A DNA stretch of 59,194 nucleotides from Clostridia bacterium (GTDB taxonomy: Bacteria > Bacillota > Clostridia > Oscillospirales > Acutalibacteraceae). Below the pieces are notes generated by a model. The model was not told the DNA's origin, made no database searches, and saw only the letters and a list, made by a program, of their open reading frames with translations. The position numbers and the translations under genes are program-made. Below, in pieces: positions 52,695 through 59,194 of the stretch. Position 1 is the stretch's first letter. Each line of letters opens with the position of its first letter. The DNA is taken from NCBI GenBank assembly GCA_017936615.1, contig JAGBFF010000037.1, positions 1 to 59,194 on the forward strand, given 5' to 3'.

Positions 52695-53513
52695 CTACGG
52701 CAACGGTACGGCAAACATCTGCTGACCGACAAATACCGCCGCTAATGCGGCGATCGCCAGATCGGGTGCGACCAGCAACGCTGTTCCTGAAAACAACATG
52801 GCATCCTGCATAACGTACGCACCAAACCTCGTGAAGCACGAAACCAAGCCGAGCATTGCCGTACACAGCGCGATCGGCAACGCAAAGCGCGGAGTCCGCT
52901 CCTCGACGCCCGACGCATACCGCGCAAACGCCAAAAGAAAAAGCATTTCAAACAGCACCAGCGCCGTTTCCGTGACGCTGCGATACCGATTGACCGCACT
53001 GGCAAACGAGGTGATATACCACAGCAAACGCGCCCAGGTCCAAAGCACCGGACCCAGTGCCAGTAAACCGAACGACGCCCGATCGGTACGCCGATTGATA
53101 AACCACCGTACCGCCGTCAGCAGGAAAAACACACCGCCCAGTACCGCGCCCAGGATCATAACGATCACCACGACACGGTTGAGTGCCGTCGCAGTCACCG
53201 GCTGCGGATAGGGGTACTCGCCGTGGCAAAAATCCAAAAACGTTCCCGCAGCGTGGATAACCAGTGCCGCACCGACCCACGCTGACGCCGCAGCAGACAA
53301 AAACGCCGGCAACCCCTTTGCCGAGATCAGCTCGCGCCGACGGGTACCGCAAAGGAAGAACAGCGCCGCCAGAGCAATACCGATGACGCACAGAGTCGCC
53401 GTATACAAGCCACTCTTGACGGTGTCAGCCGGTGTCCAAGCGAGACGCATAACTGTCAGCGCCAGGCCCATAACCGCCGCAACCGCACATGCCACACGAT
53501 GCCCAAGCCGCAT
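52695..53513 (-). CDS. Polytopic membrane protein of unknown function, ending at an in-frame TAG
   Basis: A 272-residue protein with about seven hydrophobic segments (near residues 5-24, 37-55, 70-90, 113-135, 150-170, 183-200 and 213-262). I do not recognise the family. AAGGAGGAACGGGTT gives ATG 53513. Translation stops at TAG right after QQMFAVPLP, at the end of the last membrane segment, while the frame continues 66 codons into an acidic tail. With the tail the protein would be 339 residues. A CAG-to-TAG change would explain it, since Gln fits there. Confidence 0.72.
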   Translation of the reverse strand: MRLGHRVACAVAAVMGLALTVMRLAWTPADTVKSGLYTATLCVIGIALAALFFLCGTRRRELISAKGLPAFLSAAASAWVGAALVIHAAGTFLDFCHGEYPYPQPVTATALNRVVVIVMILGAVLGGVFFLLTAVRWFINRRTDRASFGLLALGPVLWTWARLLWYITSFASAVNRYRSVTETALVLFEMLFLLAFARYASGVEERTPRFALPIALCTAMLGLVSCFTRFGAYVMQDAMLFSGTALLVAPDLAIAALAAVFVGQQMFAVPLP

Positions 53514-53545
53514 AACCCGTTCCTCCTTTTTAAGAATATGATTTC

Positions 53546-53573
53546 ATTGTACCACATTTTTTTTGGAAATCAA
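53546..53573 (-). promoter_or_regulatory. Promoter for the interrupted membrane protein gene
   Basis: On the minus strand TTGATT (53568-53573), 16 bp, TACAAT (53546-53551). Confidence 0.55.
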
Positions 53574-53598
53574 CTGCGCAAGCCGAGATTTTGAAAAA

Positions 53599-53627
53599 AA
53601 GACACCGAGAGCGTTTCTCGGTGTCTT
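53599..53627 (-). terminator. Terminator of the citrate synthase gene
   Basis: A 12-bp stem (AAGACACCGAGA with its complement), 5-nt loop, then TTTTTTTC on the minus strand. Confidence 0.88.
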
Positions 53628-53631
53628 AGAT

Positions 53632-54978
53632 TCAACGGTTTTCTAACGGAATATACTCCCTCATCTTAACCGAAGGTTTATACGCCGGACGGATGATGCG
53701 GCCGCCGGTAAGCAGCTCCTCGATACGGTGAGCACACCAACCAACGATGCGCGCAGTGGCAAACAACGGCGTGAACAGATCGTCGGAAATGCCAAGTGAC
53801 CGATACACGAGACCCGAATACATATCCACGTTGGCACACAGCGCCTTGTCCAGACCGCGTACTTCTTTCGCTACGGCGGGGGTCAGACGCTCCACGGTTT
53901 CCAGCAAACGGAAATCTGCACCGAAGCCCTTCTGCTCCGCCATCCGCGCTGCTTCGCGTTTGAGGATGACCGCACGCGGGTCGGACAGTGTGTACACCGC
54001 ATGGCCCATACCGTAGATCAATCCTGAGCCGTCACCGGCCTCGCGGCGCAGCATCTTGGCAAGATACGCCGCTATCTCGTCCTCGTCGTTCCAGTCGCGG
54101 ACGTGCAGCTTGATATCCTCCAGCATCTCTACGACCTTCAGGTTGGCGCCGCCGTGGCGGTGACCTTTCAGCGAACCCACAGCCGCGGAGATAGCGGCGT
54201 AGGTATCCGTCCCAGACGAGGACAGTACACGTGCAGCAAACGCCGAGTTGTTACCGCCGCCGTGCTCGGCGTGCAGCATCAGGCACAGATCCAACAGACG
54301 TGCCTCCTCCGGCGTATACGTCGCGTCGGCACGAATGGTGCGCAGGATCGTCTCCGACGTGGATAAACCCGGCAGCAGCGGATGGAAATACATACTTTCC
54401 TTATCGTAATGACGGCGCTTGACCTGATACGAATATCCAAGGATCGTCGGCAGCATCGCGATCAACCCGATACACTGGCGCAGCACGTTATCCACAGAGG
54501 TGTCGTCCGGGTTGTCGTCATACGAATACATAACCAGCACCGAACGGGCGATCTTATTCATAATATTGGGTGACGGCGCTTTCAAGATCATGTCCTCAGC
54601 AAAATATTCCGGCAGCTCGCGGCTGTTGCTGAGCAGCTCGGTAAACTGCGCCGCCTGCTGCGCGGTCGGTAATGAACCGAACAACAGCAAAAACGCCACT
54701 TCCTCAAAACCGAAACGGCCCTGACTGTACGTACCGTTCACCAGATCGTTGATGTTGTAGCCACGGTATGTCAATTCGCCTTCGACCGGCGTTTTTTCAC
54801 CTTCGTTCAGCACGTAACCGTGGACGTTACAAATATTGGTAAGACCCGCCAACACACCGGTACCGTCCGCGTTACGCAGACCGCGCTTTACTTCATAGTT
54901 CGCCAGCTTTTCCGGAGAAATGCGGTTCTTTTCTTTTACTTGGTCGCATAAAGTTGTGAATAACGAGGTGTTTCCCAT
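53632..54978 (-). CDS. gltA: Citrate synthase
   Basis: A 448-residue enzyme condensing oxaloacetate and acetyl-CoA. The catalytic regions are LCLMLHAEHGGGNNSAFAARVLSS (His), GYSYQVKRR, GLIYGMGHAVYTLSDPRA (His) and a C-terminal Arg/Asp area (DMYSGLVYRSLGISDDLF). It is most like the Gram-positive citrate synthases of Clostridia with an N-terminal extension. In such fermenters it feeds 2-oxoglutarate and glutamate synthesis. ATG 54978 is used; an upstream start at 55023 precedes the promoter. A 2-methylcitrate synthase role is less likely but not excluded. Confidence 0.92.
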   Translation of the reverse strand: MGNTSLFTTLCDQVKEKNRISPEKLANYEVKRGLRNADGTGVLAGLTNICNVHGYVLNEGEKTPVEGELTYRGYNINDLVNGTYSQGRFGFEEVAFLLLFGSLPTAQQAAQFTELLSNSRELPEYFAEDMILKAPSPNIMNKIARSVLVMYSYDDNPDDTSVDNVLRQCIGLIAMLPTILGYSYQVKRRHYDKESMYFHPLLPGLSTSETILRTIRADATYTPEEARLLDLCLMLHAEHGGGNNSAFAARVLSSSGTDTYAAISAAVGSLKGHRHGGANLKVVEMLEDIKLHVRDWNDEDEIAAYLAKMLRREAGDGSGLIYGMGHAVYTLSDPRAVILKREAARMAEQKGFGADFRLLETVERLTPAVAKEVRGLDKALCANVDMYSGLVYRSLGISDDLFTPLFATARIVGWCAHRIEELLTGGRIIRPAYKPSVKMREYIPLENR

Positions 54979-55011
54979 AGCCCTTGTTCCTTTCGCGTAG
55001 ACAGTGACCCT

Positions 55012-55040
55012 ATTATACGCCACCCCGCTACGCTTGTCAA
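55012..55040 (-). promoter_or_regulatory. Consensus promoter for citrate synthase
   Basis: On the minus strand TTGACA (55035-55040), 17 bp, TATAAT (55012-55017): a full match to the sigma-A consensus with the optimal spacing. The rest of the 55041-55160 gap is very A/T-rich, with no gene seen. Confidence 0.88.
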
Positions 55041-55166
55041 CGCTTGTTTTTTAAAAATGAAATTTTATTTTTGTTTTCTTTCATTTTTTGTTGAAATTCT
55101 CGTTTTTTAGCCAGAAAATTTTAAAAAATGAAAGTTTGAAGTTTTTTTAAATCAGGAGGACGCATT

Positions 55167-56186
55167 ATGAAATCGTATGTATTGTTGTGTGGATTGTGTT
55201 ACGTTTTATTTTTGCTGTTGGCGTTGCCGACACTGAAATTTTCAACAGCATCAGCTGCTTCGCCGGACAAGGCATCCGCTTCGGCGACGCATCCCGACAC
55301 AGACGGTACAACCCGCACCGAGCCGCCGGCAGAACTGCCGGATACTCCCGAAGCGGTATTTCGGGTGTTGGATGCAAGTGCGAACGTCGTTTATACCTTT
55401 ACCGAGCGCGACTTTCTTATCTACACCGTAGCAGCCGAGCTGCCCGCATCCTACCCGCCGGAAGCACTGAAGGCGCAAGCTGTGGCAGCTTACACATATT
55501 ATACCTATCAGAAAACCCGCCACGCTGCCGGGGTGGAGGGCGCGGATTTTTCCGATGTCCCCGGGGATTTTCCAAGCTCCTATACCTCCGACGCTTTGAA
55601 AAAGCGCTGGGGCGATCAATACGAGCACTATCTGCAGAAGATCGCGGACGCGGTGGATGCCGTGGCGGGTGAGATGATCTTATACGAAGGAAAGCCGATC
55701 TTTGCCGCCTACCACAGCTGTAACAGCGGTGTAACAGAAACCGCCAAGACGGTGTGGGGCGTGGACTACCCTTACCTGCAATCGGTTGCCAGCAGTGGCG
55801 ATACGCTCTCCCCAAAATACACATCCACCGTAACCATCAGCGATAAAAATTTTGCGGCGGCGTTTCCCAGCCTGAACCTCACCGGTGATGCGAGCGGTTG
55901 GATCAACGGTTCTCCTTCCGTTTCTGCTGCCGGAACCGTAACCGCTATTACCATTGGAGGTAAAACTTACACAGGGCGTGAGGTGCGCACAGCACTGGGA
56001 CTACGATCGGCGTGCTTTACGGTGACATACGGCAAGGATGGCTTCACCTTCACCGTGAAAGGCTACGGCCACGGCGTGGGGATGAGCCAATACGGCGCCA
56101 AAGAACTAGCCGATCGTGGGTTTACTTATGAAGAAATTTTGAAGCATTACTACACCGGTGTGGCCATTCAACAAAGCAGCAATTGA
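55167..56186 (+). CDS. spoIID: SpoIID/LytB-domain protein (stage II sporulation protein D type)
   Basis: A 339-residue protein. It has an N-terminal membrane anchor (about residues 4-25), a Ser/Thr/Pro-rich linker, then the SpoIID domain: LIYTVAAELPASYPPEALKAQAVAAYTYY (with the catalytic Glu), AAYHSCNSGVTETAKTVWG and the C-terminal GYGHGVGMSQYGAKELADRGFTYEEILKHYY. SpoIID is a lytic transglycosylase needed for engulfment in sporulation; LytB-type modifiers of wall enzymes share the domain. CAGGAGGACGCATT precedes ATG 55167. The companion SpoIIM/SpoIIP genes are not here. Confidence 0.9.
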   Translation: MKSYVLLCGLCYVLFLLLALPTLKFSTASAASPDKASASATHPDTDGTTRTEPPAELPDTPEAVFRVLDASANVVYTFTERDFLIYTVAAELPASYPPEALKAQAVAAYTYYTYQKTRHAAGVEGADFSDVPGDFPSSYTSDALKKRWGDQYEHYLQKIADAVDAVAGEMILYEGKPIFAAYHSCNSGVTETAKTVWGVDYPYLQSVASSGDTLSPKYTSTVTISDKNFAAAFPSLNLTGDASGWINGSPSVSAAGTVTAITIGGKTYTGREVRTALGLRSACFTVTYGKDGFTFTVKGYGHGVGMSQYGAKELADRGFTYEEILKHYYTGVAIQQSSN

Positions 56187-56211
56187 TTTCTCCTGCGGCA
56201 TACGCTATACT
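56183..56211 (+). promoter_or_regulatory. Promoter for the rhamnosidase gene
   Basis: TTGATT (56183-56188, overlapping the spoIID stop), 17 bp, TATACT (56206-56211). Confidence 0.65.
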
Positions 56212-56243
56212 GATATCAATTAGAAACAGCGGGAGGGTATCGT

Positions 56244-58394
56244 ATGCTTCAGGCAAACTGGATCCGTACTCCGTGGGATATGGGGTTTTCTGCTCCGTTT
56301 TTTCGCAAAGAGTTTTCTGTAGATAAACCAATCGTGTCCGCCACCCTGCGCGCATCGGCACGTGGTGTTTACGAGGTTTTTTTGGATGGCAAGCGCATTA
56401 GCAACCAGGTGTTGATGCCCGGTTGGACAGCGTTTGAAAAACGTATCCTCGTGCAGGAATATGACGTCACACGTTTAATCAATGATCAAAACACGTTGGA
56501 TCTGCGCCTTGCGAGCGGTTGGTACACCGGGTTGATCTCTTCGGAAACGATCGCCTGGCGTCGATTGCCGGAGGAAGCAAAAAAACGTTCTGCCGCCATT
56601 ATCGCAGAACTGACGCTGTGTTTTACTGACGGCAGCCGTGTTGTTATCGGCACCGACGACAGCTGGCTTGTTGCCGAAAGCGCGCTTTCCTACTGTGATC
56701 TGTACAACGGCATTGTATATGATGCCACCGTTACACCGACCTTCTCTGCGCACGCTGTTGTCAGTGAACAAAACGATCTGTCGGTGCTGACGCCGGCAGT
56801 CGGTGAACCGATCCTAACCCACGAACATTTGAAACCCATCGCCGTCATTCACACTCCCAAAAGTGAAACCGTGCTCGATTTTGGTCAGAATATGACGGGT
56901 ACAATCGCCTTATCATTAACAGCGCACGCAGGCGACAAAATTGCGTTGTCTTTTGCCGAGGTGTTGGATGGCAAGGGAAATTTCTACAACGCCAATTACC
57001 GCACCGCCAAATGCCTCTATGAATACACCTGCTGTGAAGGAGCACAGGAGTTTTTTCCCACACTGACCTTCTACGGCTTCCGCTATGTTCGTGTGGACAC
57101 CTTCCCGGGCGAGGTAGACCCCGACGTATTCACCGCCGTGGTAATCCACAGCCGTCTGCGCCGCACCGGCAATATTGAGACCTCCGACCCTTTACTGAAT
57201 CAGCTGTTCCAAAACATCCTTTGGGGTCAACGCGGCAACTATCTGGACATCCCCACCGATTGCCCTCAGCGCGACGAGCGCTTGGGTTGGACAGGTGATG
57301 CCGAGGTTTTTATCGGCGCGGCGTGTTATAACTTCGATGTGCGTGAATTTTTCCGCAAATGGCTGATGGATATGCGCGATTCTCAACGTCCCAGTGGTGC
57401 AATCCCGATTGTTATCCCCGATGTCGGGGGGGATTACAGCGCCGCCGCGTGGAGCGATGCCGTCACCATCATTCCGTGGCATTTATATCAATTCTATAAC
57501 GATGTTTCCTTTCTTGAAATGATGTTTCCCGCTATGAAACGGTGGGTAGATTATGTAGCGAACACCACACCTTCGTTCCCCCTATGGACAGATCATTTCC
57601 AATACGGTGATTGGCTCGGCTTGGATGCTCCTTACGGTGAGTACCGCGGCGCCAGCCGCGAGGACGTGGTCTCTACCGCATTTTTTGCAAACTCCGCCCA
57701 TATCGTTTGTTTGGTTGGACACTTGCTCGGTGAGGATGTTTCACACTACGAACAGTTACACCGTGAAATTGTAACCGGCTTCAAATCGGCCTATGACGGC
57801 GATTTTCGCACCCAAACTGAACATGTGTTGGCACTTCGGTTTGCATTGACCGACGACCCCGTCGGCACCGCCGCCTCGCTCGCCGCGTTGGTGGAAAAGG
57901 ACGGTGTTCAGCTTAAAACAGGCTTCGTCGGTACGCCCAATATCCTGCACGTGCTCACGCAGTTCGGCTACACCGATCTTGCATATCAACTGCTCCTGCG
58001 CCGCGAATTCCCGTCGTGGCTCTACCTTGTCACGCAGGGCGCTACCACCATGTGGGAGCATTGGGACAACATTCGTCCCGACGGCACGATGTGGTCAACC
58101 GATATGAACTCCTTTAACCACTACGCCTACGGCGCGGTGGCAGATTGGATGTACGGCGTGGCCGCCGGTATTCAGCCTGCAGCGCCGGGATTTAGCGCTG
58201 TGCGCTTCTGTCCGCACCCCACCGACCGTTTGGATCATTTTGCCGCGTCGCTGGAGACTGACCGCGGTACCGTCTCCTCCCACTGGTGGTGGGAAGACGG
58301 CGTCGTGCATTACGAATTCGTCACGCCGTGTGACGCCATTGCCGTCATCGACGGGAAGCAGTATTCGCTGAAACCCGGTACGCATCGCTTTTAA
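56244..58394 (+). CDS. Alpha-L-rhamnosidase, glycoside hydrolase family 78
   Basis: A 716-residue cytosolic enzyme without a signal peptide. The N-terminal half holds beta-sandwich domains (AFEKRILVQEYDVTRLI, FGQNMTGTIALSL). The catalytic (alpha/alpha)6 barrel begins with LDIPTDCPQRDERLGWTGDAEVFIGAACYNFD, the signature carrying the catalytic Glu and Asp. FPSWLYLVTQGATTMWEHWDNI and SFNHYAYGAVADWMYGVAAGI follow, and a short C-terminal beta domain closes it. It should release terminal rhamnose from imported glycosides. It is shorter than many GH78 enzymes (about 900 residues), probably lacking one N-terminal beta domain. GGGAGGGTATCGT precedes ATG 56244. Confidence 0.92.
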   Translation: MLQANWIRTPWDMGFSAPFFRKEFSVDKPIVSATLRASARGVYEVFLDGKRISNQVLMPGWTAFEKRILVQEYDVTRLINDQNTLDLRLASGWYTGLISSETIAWRRLPEEAKKRSAAIIAELTLCFTDGSRVVIGTDDSWLVAESALSYCDLYNGIVYDATVTPTFSAHAVVSEQNDLSVLTPAVGEPILTHEHLKPIAVIHTPKSETVLDFGQNMTGTIALSLTAHAGDKIALSFAEVLDGKGNFYNANYRTAKCLYEYTCCEGAQEFFPTLTFYGFRYVRVDTFPGEVDPDVFTAVVIHSRLRRTGNIETSDPLLNQLFQNILWGQRGNYLDIPTDCPQRDERLGWTGDAEVFIGAACYNFDVREFFRKWLMDMRDSQRPSGAIPIVIPDVGGDYSAAAWSDAVTIIPWHLYQFYNDVSFLEMMFPAMKRWVDYVANTTPSFPLWTDHFQYGDWLGLDAPYGEYRGASREDVVSTAFFANSAHIVCLVGHLLGEDVSHYEQLHREIVTGFKSAYDGDFRTQTEHVLALRFALTDDPVGTAASLAALVEKDGVQLKTGFVGTPNILHVLTQFGYTDLAYQLLLRREFPSWLYLVTQGATTMWEHWDNIRPDGTMWSTDMNSFNHYAYGAVADWMYGVAAGIQPAAPGFSAVRFCPHPTDRLDHFAASLETDRGTVSSHWWWEDGVVHYEFVTPCDAIAVIDGKQYSLKPGTHRF

Positions 58395-58402
58395 GCAACA
58401 AA

Positions 58403-58427
58403 AAACGCCGCCCGACGGGCGGCGTTT
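58403..58427. terminator. Bidirectional terminator between rhamnosidase and pduL
   Basis: An 11-bp G+C-rich stem (AAACGCCGCCC with its complement), 3-nt loop, between convergent genes. Confidence 0.88.
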
Positions 58428-58440
58428 CCTTTATGTATTT

Positions 58441-59016
58441 TTATTTGATGAGCGTACCCATCGTGCCGGGGCCGGCGCAGGCGGCGTTGGATTCGTCGGT
58501 GTCGATGTGCATCGCGAGCGCAAACTTCTCGCTGACGCGGACGACCACGTCACCGAAGGTGAGCGCGCGACCGTCGGTCTCGACCTGCACGCTGACAACG
58601 TCCTTATCCTTCACGTCGTACTCAGCCGCATCGGCAGGGGTCATGTGGATGTGGCGCTTTGCAGCGATAACGCCTTCTGCCAGCTCCACCTCGCCGCAGG
58701 GACCAACCAGCTTGCAAGCACCAGAGCCGGCAATATCACCGGACTCACGGATCGGTGCAGCAACGCCGATGGAGCGCGCATCGGTCAGCGAGATCTCAAC
58801 CTGCGAAGCGGGACGCGTGGGGCCCAGAATGCTGACACCGGCAAGCGTCTTCTTGGGGCCGACAACGTCAACACGCTCGGTGCAGGCGAACTGACCGGGC
58901 TGGGACAGATCCTTCTTGCTGGTCAGCTCGTAGCCTTTGCCGAACAGGACGTCGAGATCTTCGCGGCTCAGGTGAACGTGACGGGCGGAGGTTTCCACCA
59001 TAATTTGTTTTGCCAT
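58441..59016 (-). CDS. pduL: Phosphate acyltransferase of the PduL family
   Basis: A 191-residue enzyme exchanging CoA and phosphate on acetyl or propionyl groups, unrelated in fold to Pta. Its two repeats carry the metal-binding His clusters SARHVHLSRED (N-terminus) and AAKRHIHMTPADA (middle), with the C-terminal ALAMHIDTDESNAACAGPGTMG. The protein starts almost directly with the catalytic domain, without the N-terminal encapsulation peptide of microcompartment PduL, and no shell gene is near. It probably serves acetate formation from acetyl-CoA. AAAGAGGTG lies before ATG 59016. Confidence 0.92.
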   Translation of the reverse strand: MAKQIMVETSARHVHLSREDLDVLFGKGYELTSKKDLSQPGQFACTERVDVVGPKKTLAGVSILGPTRPASQVEISLTDARSIGVAAPIRESGDIAGSGACKLVGPCGEVELAEGVIAAKRHIHMTPADAAEYDVKDKDVVSVQVETDGRALTFGDVVVRVSEKFALAMHIDTDESNAACAGPGTMGTLIK

Positions 59017-59052
59017 ACTACAAACACCTCTTTGGTTTTATTGTCACATAAG

Positions 59053-59081
59053 AGAGTATCACTTTTGGCGAGATTTGTCAA
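59053..59081 (-). promoter_or_regulatory. Promoter for pduL
   Basis: On the minus strand TTGACA (59076-59081), 17 bp, TACTCT (59053-59058). Confidence 0.65.
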
Positions 59082-59089
59082 GGAAAAGC

Positions 59090-59118
59090 AAGCGTCCGAC
59101 ACGTTATGTCGGACGCTT
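59090..59118 (-). terminator. Terminator of the tRNA-Arg gene
   Basis: A 12-bp stem (AAGCGTCCGACA with its complement) with a 5-nt loop starting 2 bp after the tRNA CCA, followed on the minus strand by TGCTTTTCC. Confidence 0.82.
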
Positions 59119-59119
59119 T

Positions 59120-59194
59120 TGGCACCCCCTGCGAGAATCGAACTCACAACTAACCCTTAGGAGGGGTTTATTATATCCATTTAACTAAGGGGGC
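59120..59194 (-). tRNA. tRNA-Arg (anticodon CCU)
   Basis: A complete 75-nt tRNA ending exactly at the window edge, with CCA encoded (59120-59122 on the complement). The anticodon CCT is at 59159-59161, in a 7-nt loop on the stem AACCC/GGGTT. The T-arm is GTGAG-TTCGATT-CTCGC, and the D-arm region TTAGTTAAATGGATATAA is shared with E. coli tRNA-Arg(CCU). It decodes AGG. The acceptor stem pairs GCCCCCT with AGGGGGT, giving a G-U at the first pair. Confidence 0.95.

Noticed and set aside
52494..53513. Pyrrolysine at the TAG codon
   Set aside because: No pyl gene or methylamine gene is visible, and TAG ends ftsW normally. A nonsense change or sequence error is simpler.
55041..55160. A riboswitch or T-box in the A/T-rich gap between citrate synthase and spoIID
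   Set aside because: Only A/T runs are present, with no conserved box, specifier loop or terminator.

Overview
The window looks like chromosome from a G+C-rich, spore-forming or formerly spore-forming Firmicute of the Clostridia (Oscillospiraceae/Ruminococcaceae-like). This is inferred from gene content: strong AGGAGG ribosome sites, a Bacillus/Clostridium-style division and cell-wall cluster with two tandem PASTA penicillin-binding proteins, SpoIID, CwlD and RicT (YaaT) homologues, a DAP-type MurE, and anaerobic enzymes such as pyruvate:ferredoxin oxidoreductase and a PduL-type phosphotransacylase. No phage, insertion sequence, CRISPR array or plasmid gene is visible. It is ordinary core chromosome with some carbohydrate cassettes.

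Layout. 1-9.9 kb: start of nifJ/por, a CorC-type CBS protein, a copper ATPase with a CopZ-like domain fused at its C-terminus, a zinc ABC transporter operon behind a Fur-family-type operator, then holB-ricT-rmuC. 9.9-16.8 kb: a minus-strand amino-sugar operon (nagB, nagA, three Gfo/Idh/MocA proteins and a cytosolic GH20 enzyme). 17-21.5 kb: pth-mfd-comEA-like. 21.5-36.5 kb: a slimmed dcw cluster read on the minus strand from mraZ to ftsZ, lacking murD, murF, murC, murB and ftsA. Its leader carries three 10-bp-phased MraZ-type boxes and three DnaA-like boxes. 36.6-48.6 kb, all minus strand: an AEC transporter, a small membrane protein under a promoter flanked by a 15-bp inverted repeat, the ymfF-ymfH-lgt-folD operon, a MacA/MacB-like pair without its ATPase, and manA-membrane protein-cwlD-radA. 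48.7-58.4 kb: a GH5-like glycosidase, a conserved TIM-barrel protein, gapA, a membrane protein interrupted by an in-frame TAG, citrate synthase, SpoIID and a GH78 rhamnosidase. 58.4-59.2 kb: PduL and a complete tRNA-Arg(CCU).

How it fits together. The metabolic genes suggest a saccharolytic fermenter. Oligosaccharides appear to be opened inside the cell by glycosidases without signal peptides (GH20, GH5-like, GH78). They then feed through NagA/NagB and ManA into glycolysis (GapA), and acyl-CoA is converted through PFOR and PduL. The points most worth a second look are the nested CopZ reading frame, the amino-sugar/oxidoreductase operon, the in-frame TAG before a long acidic tail, the MraZ/DnaA leader and the inverted-repeat promoter near 38.1 kb.
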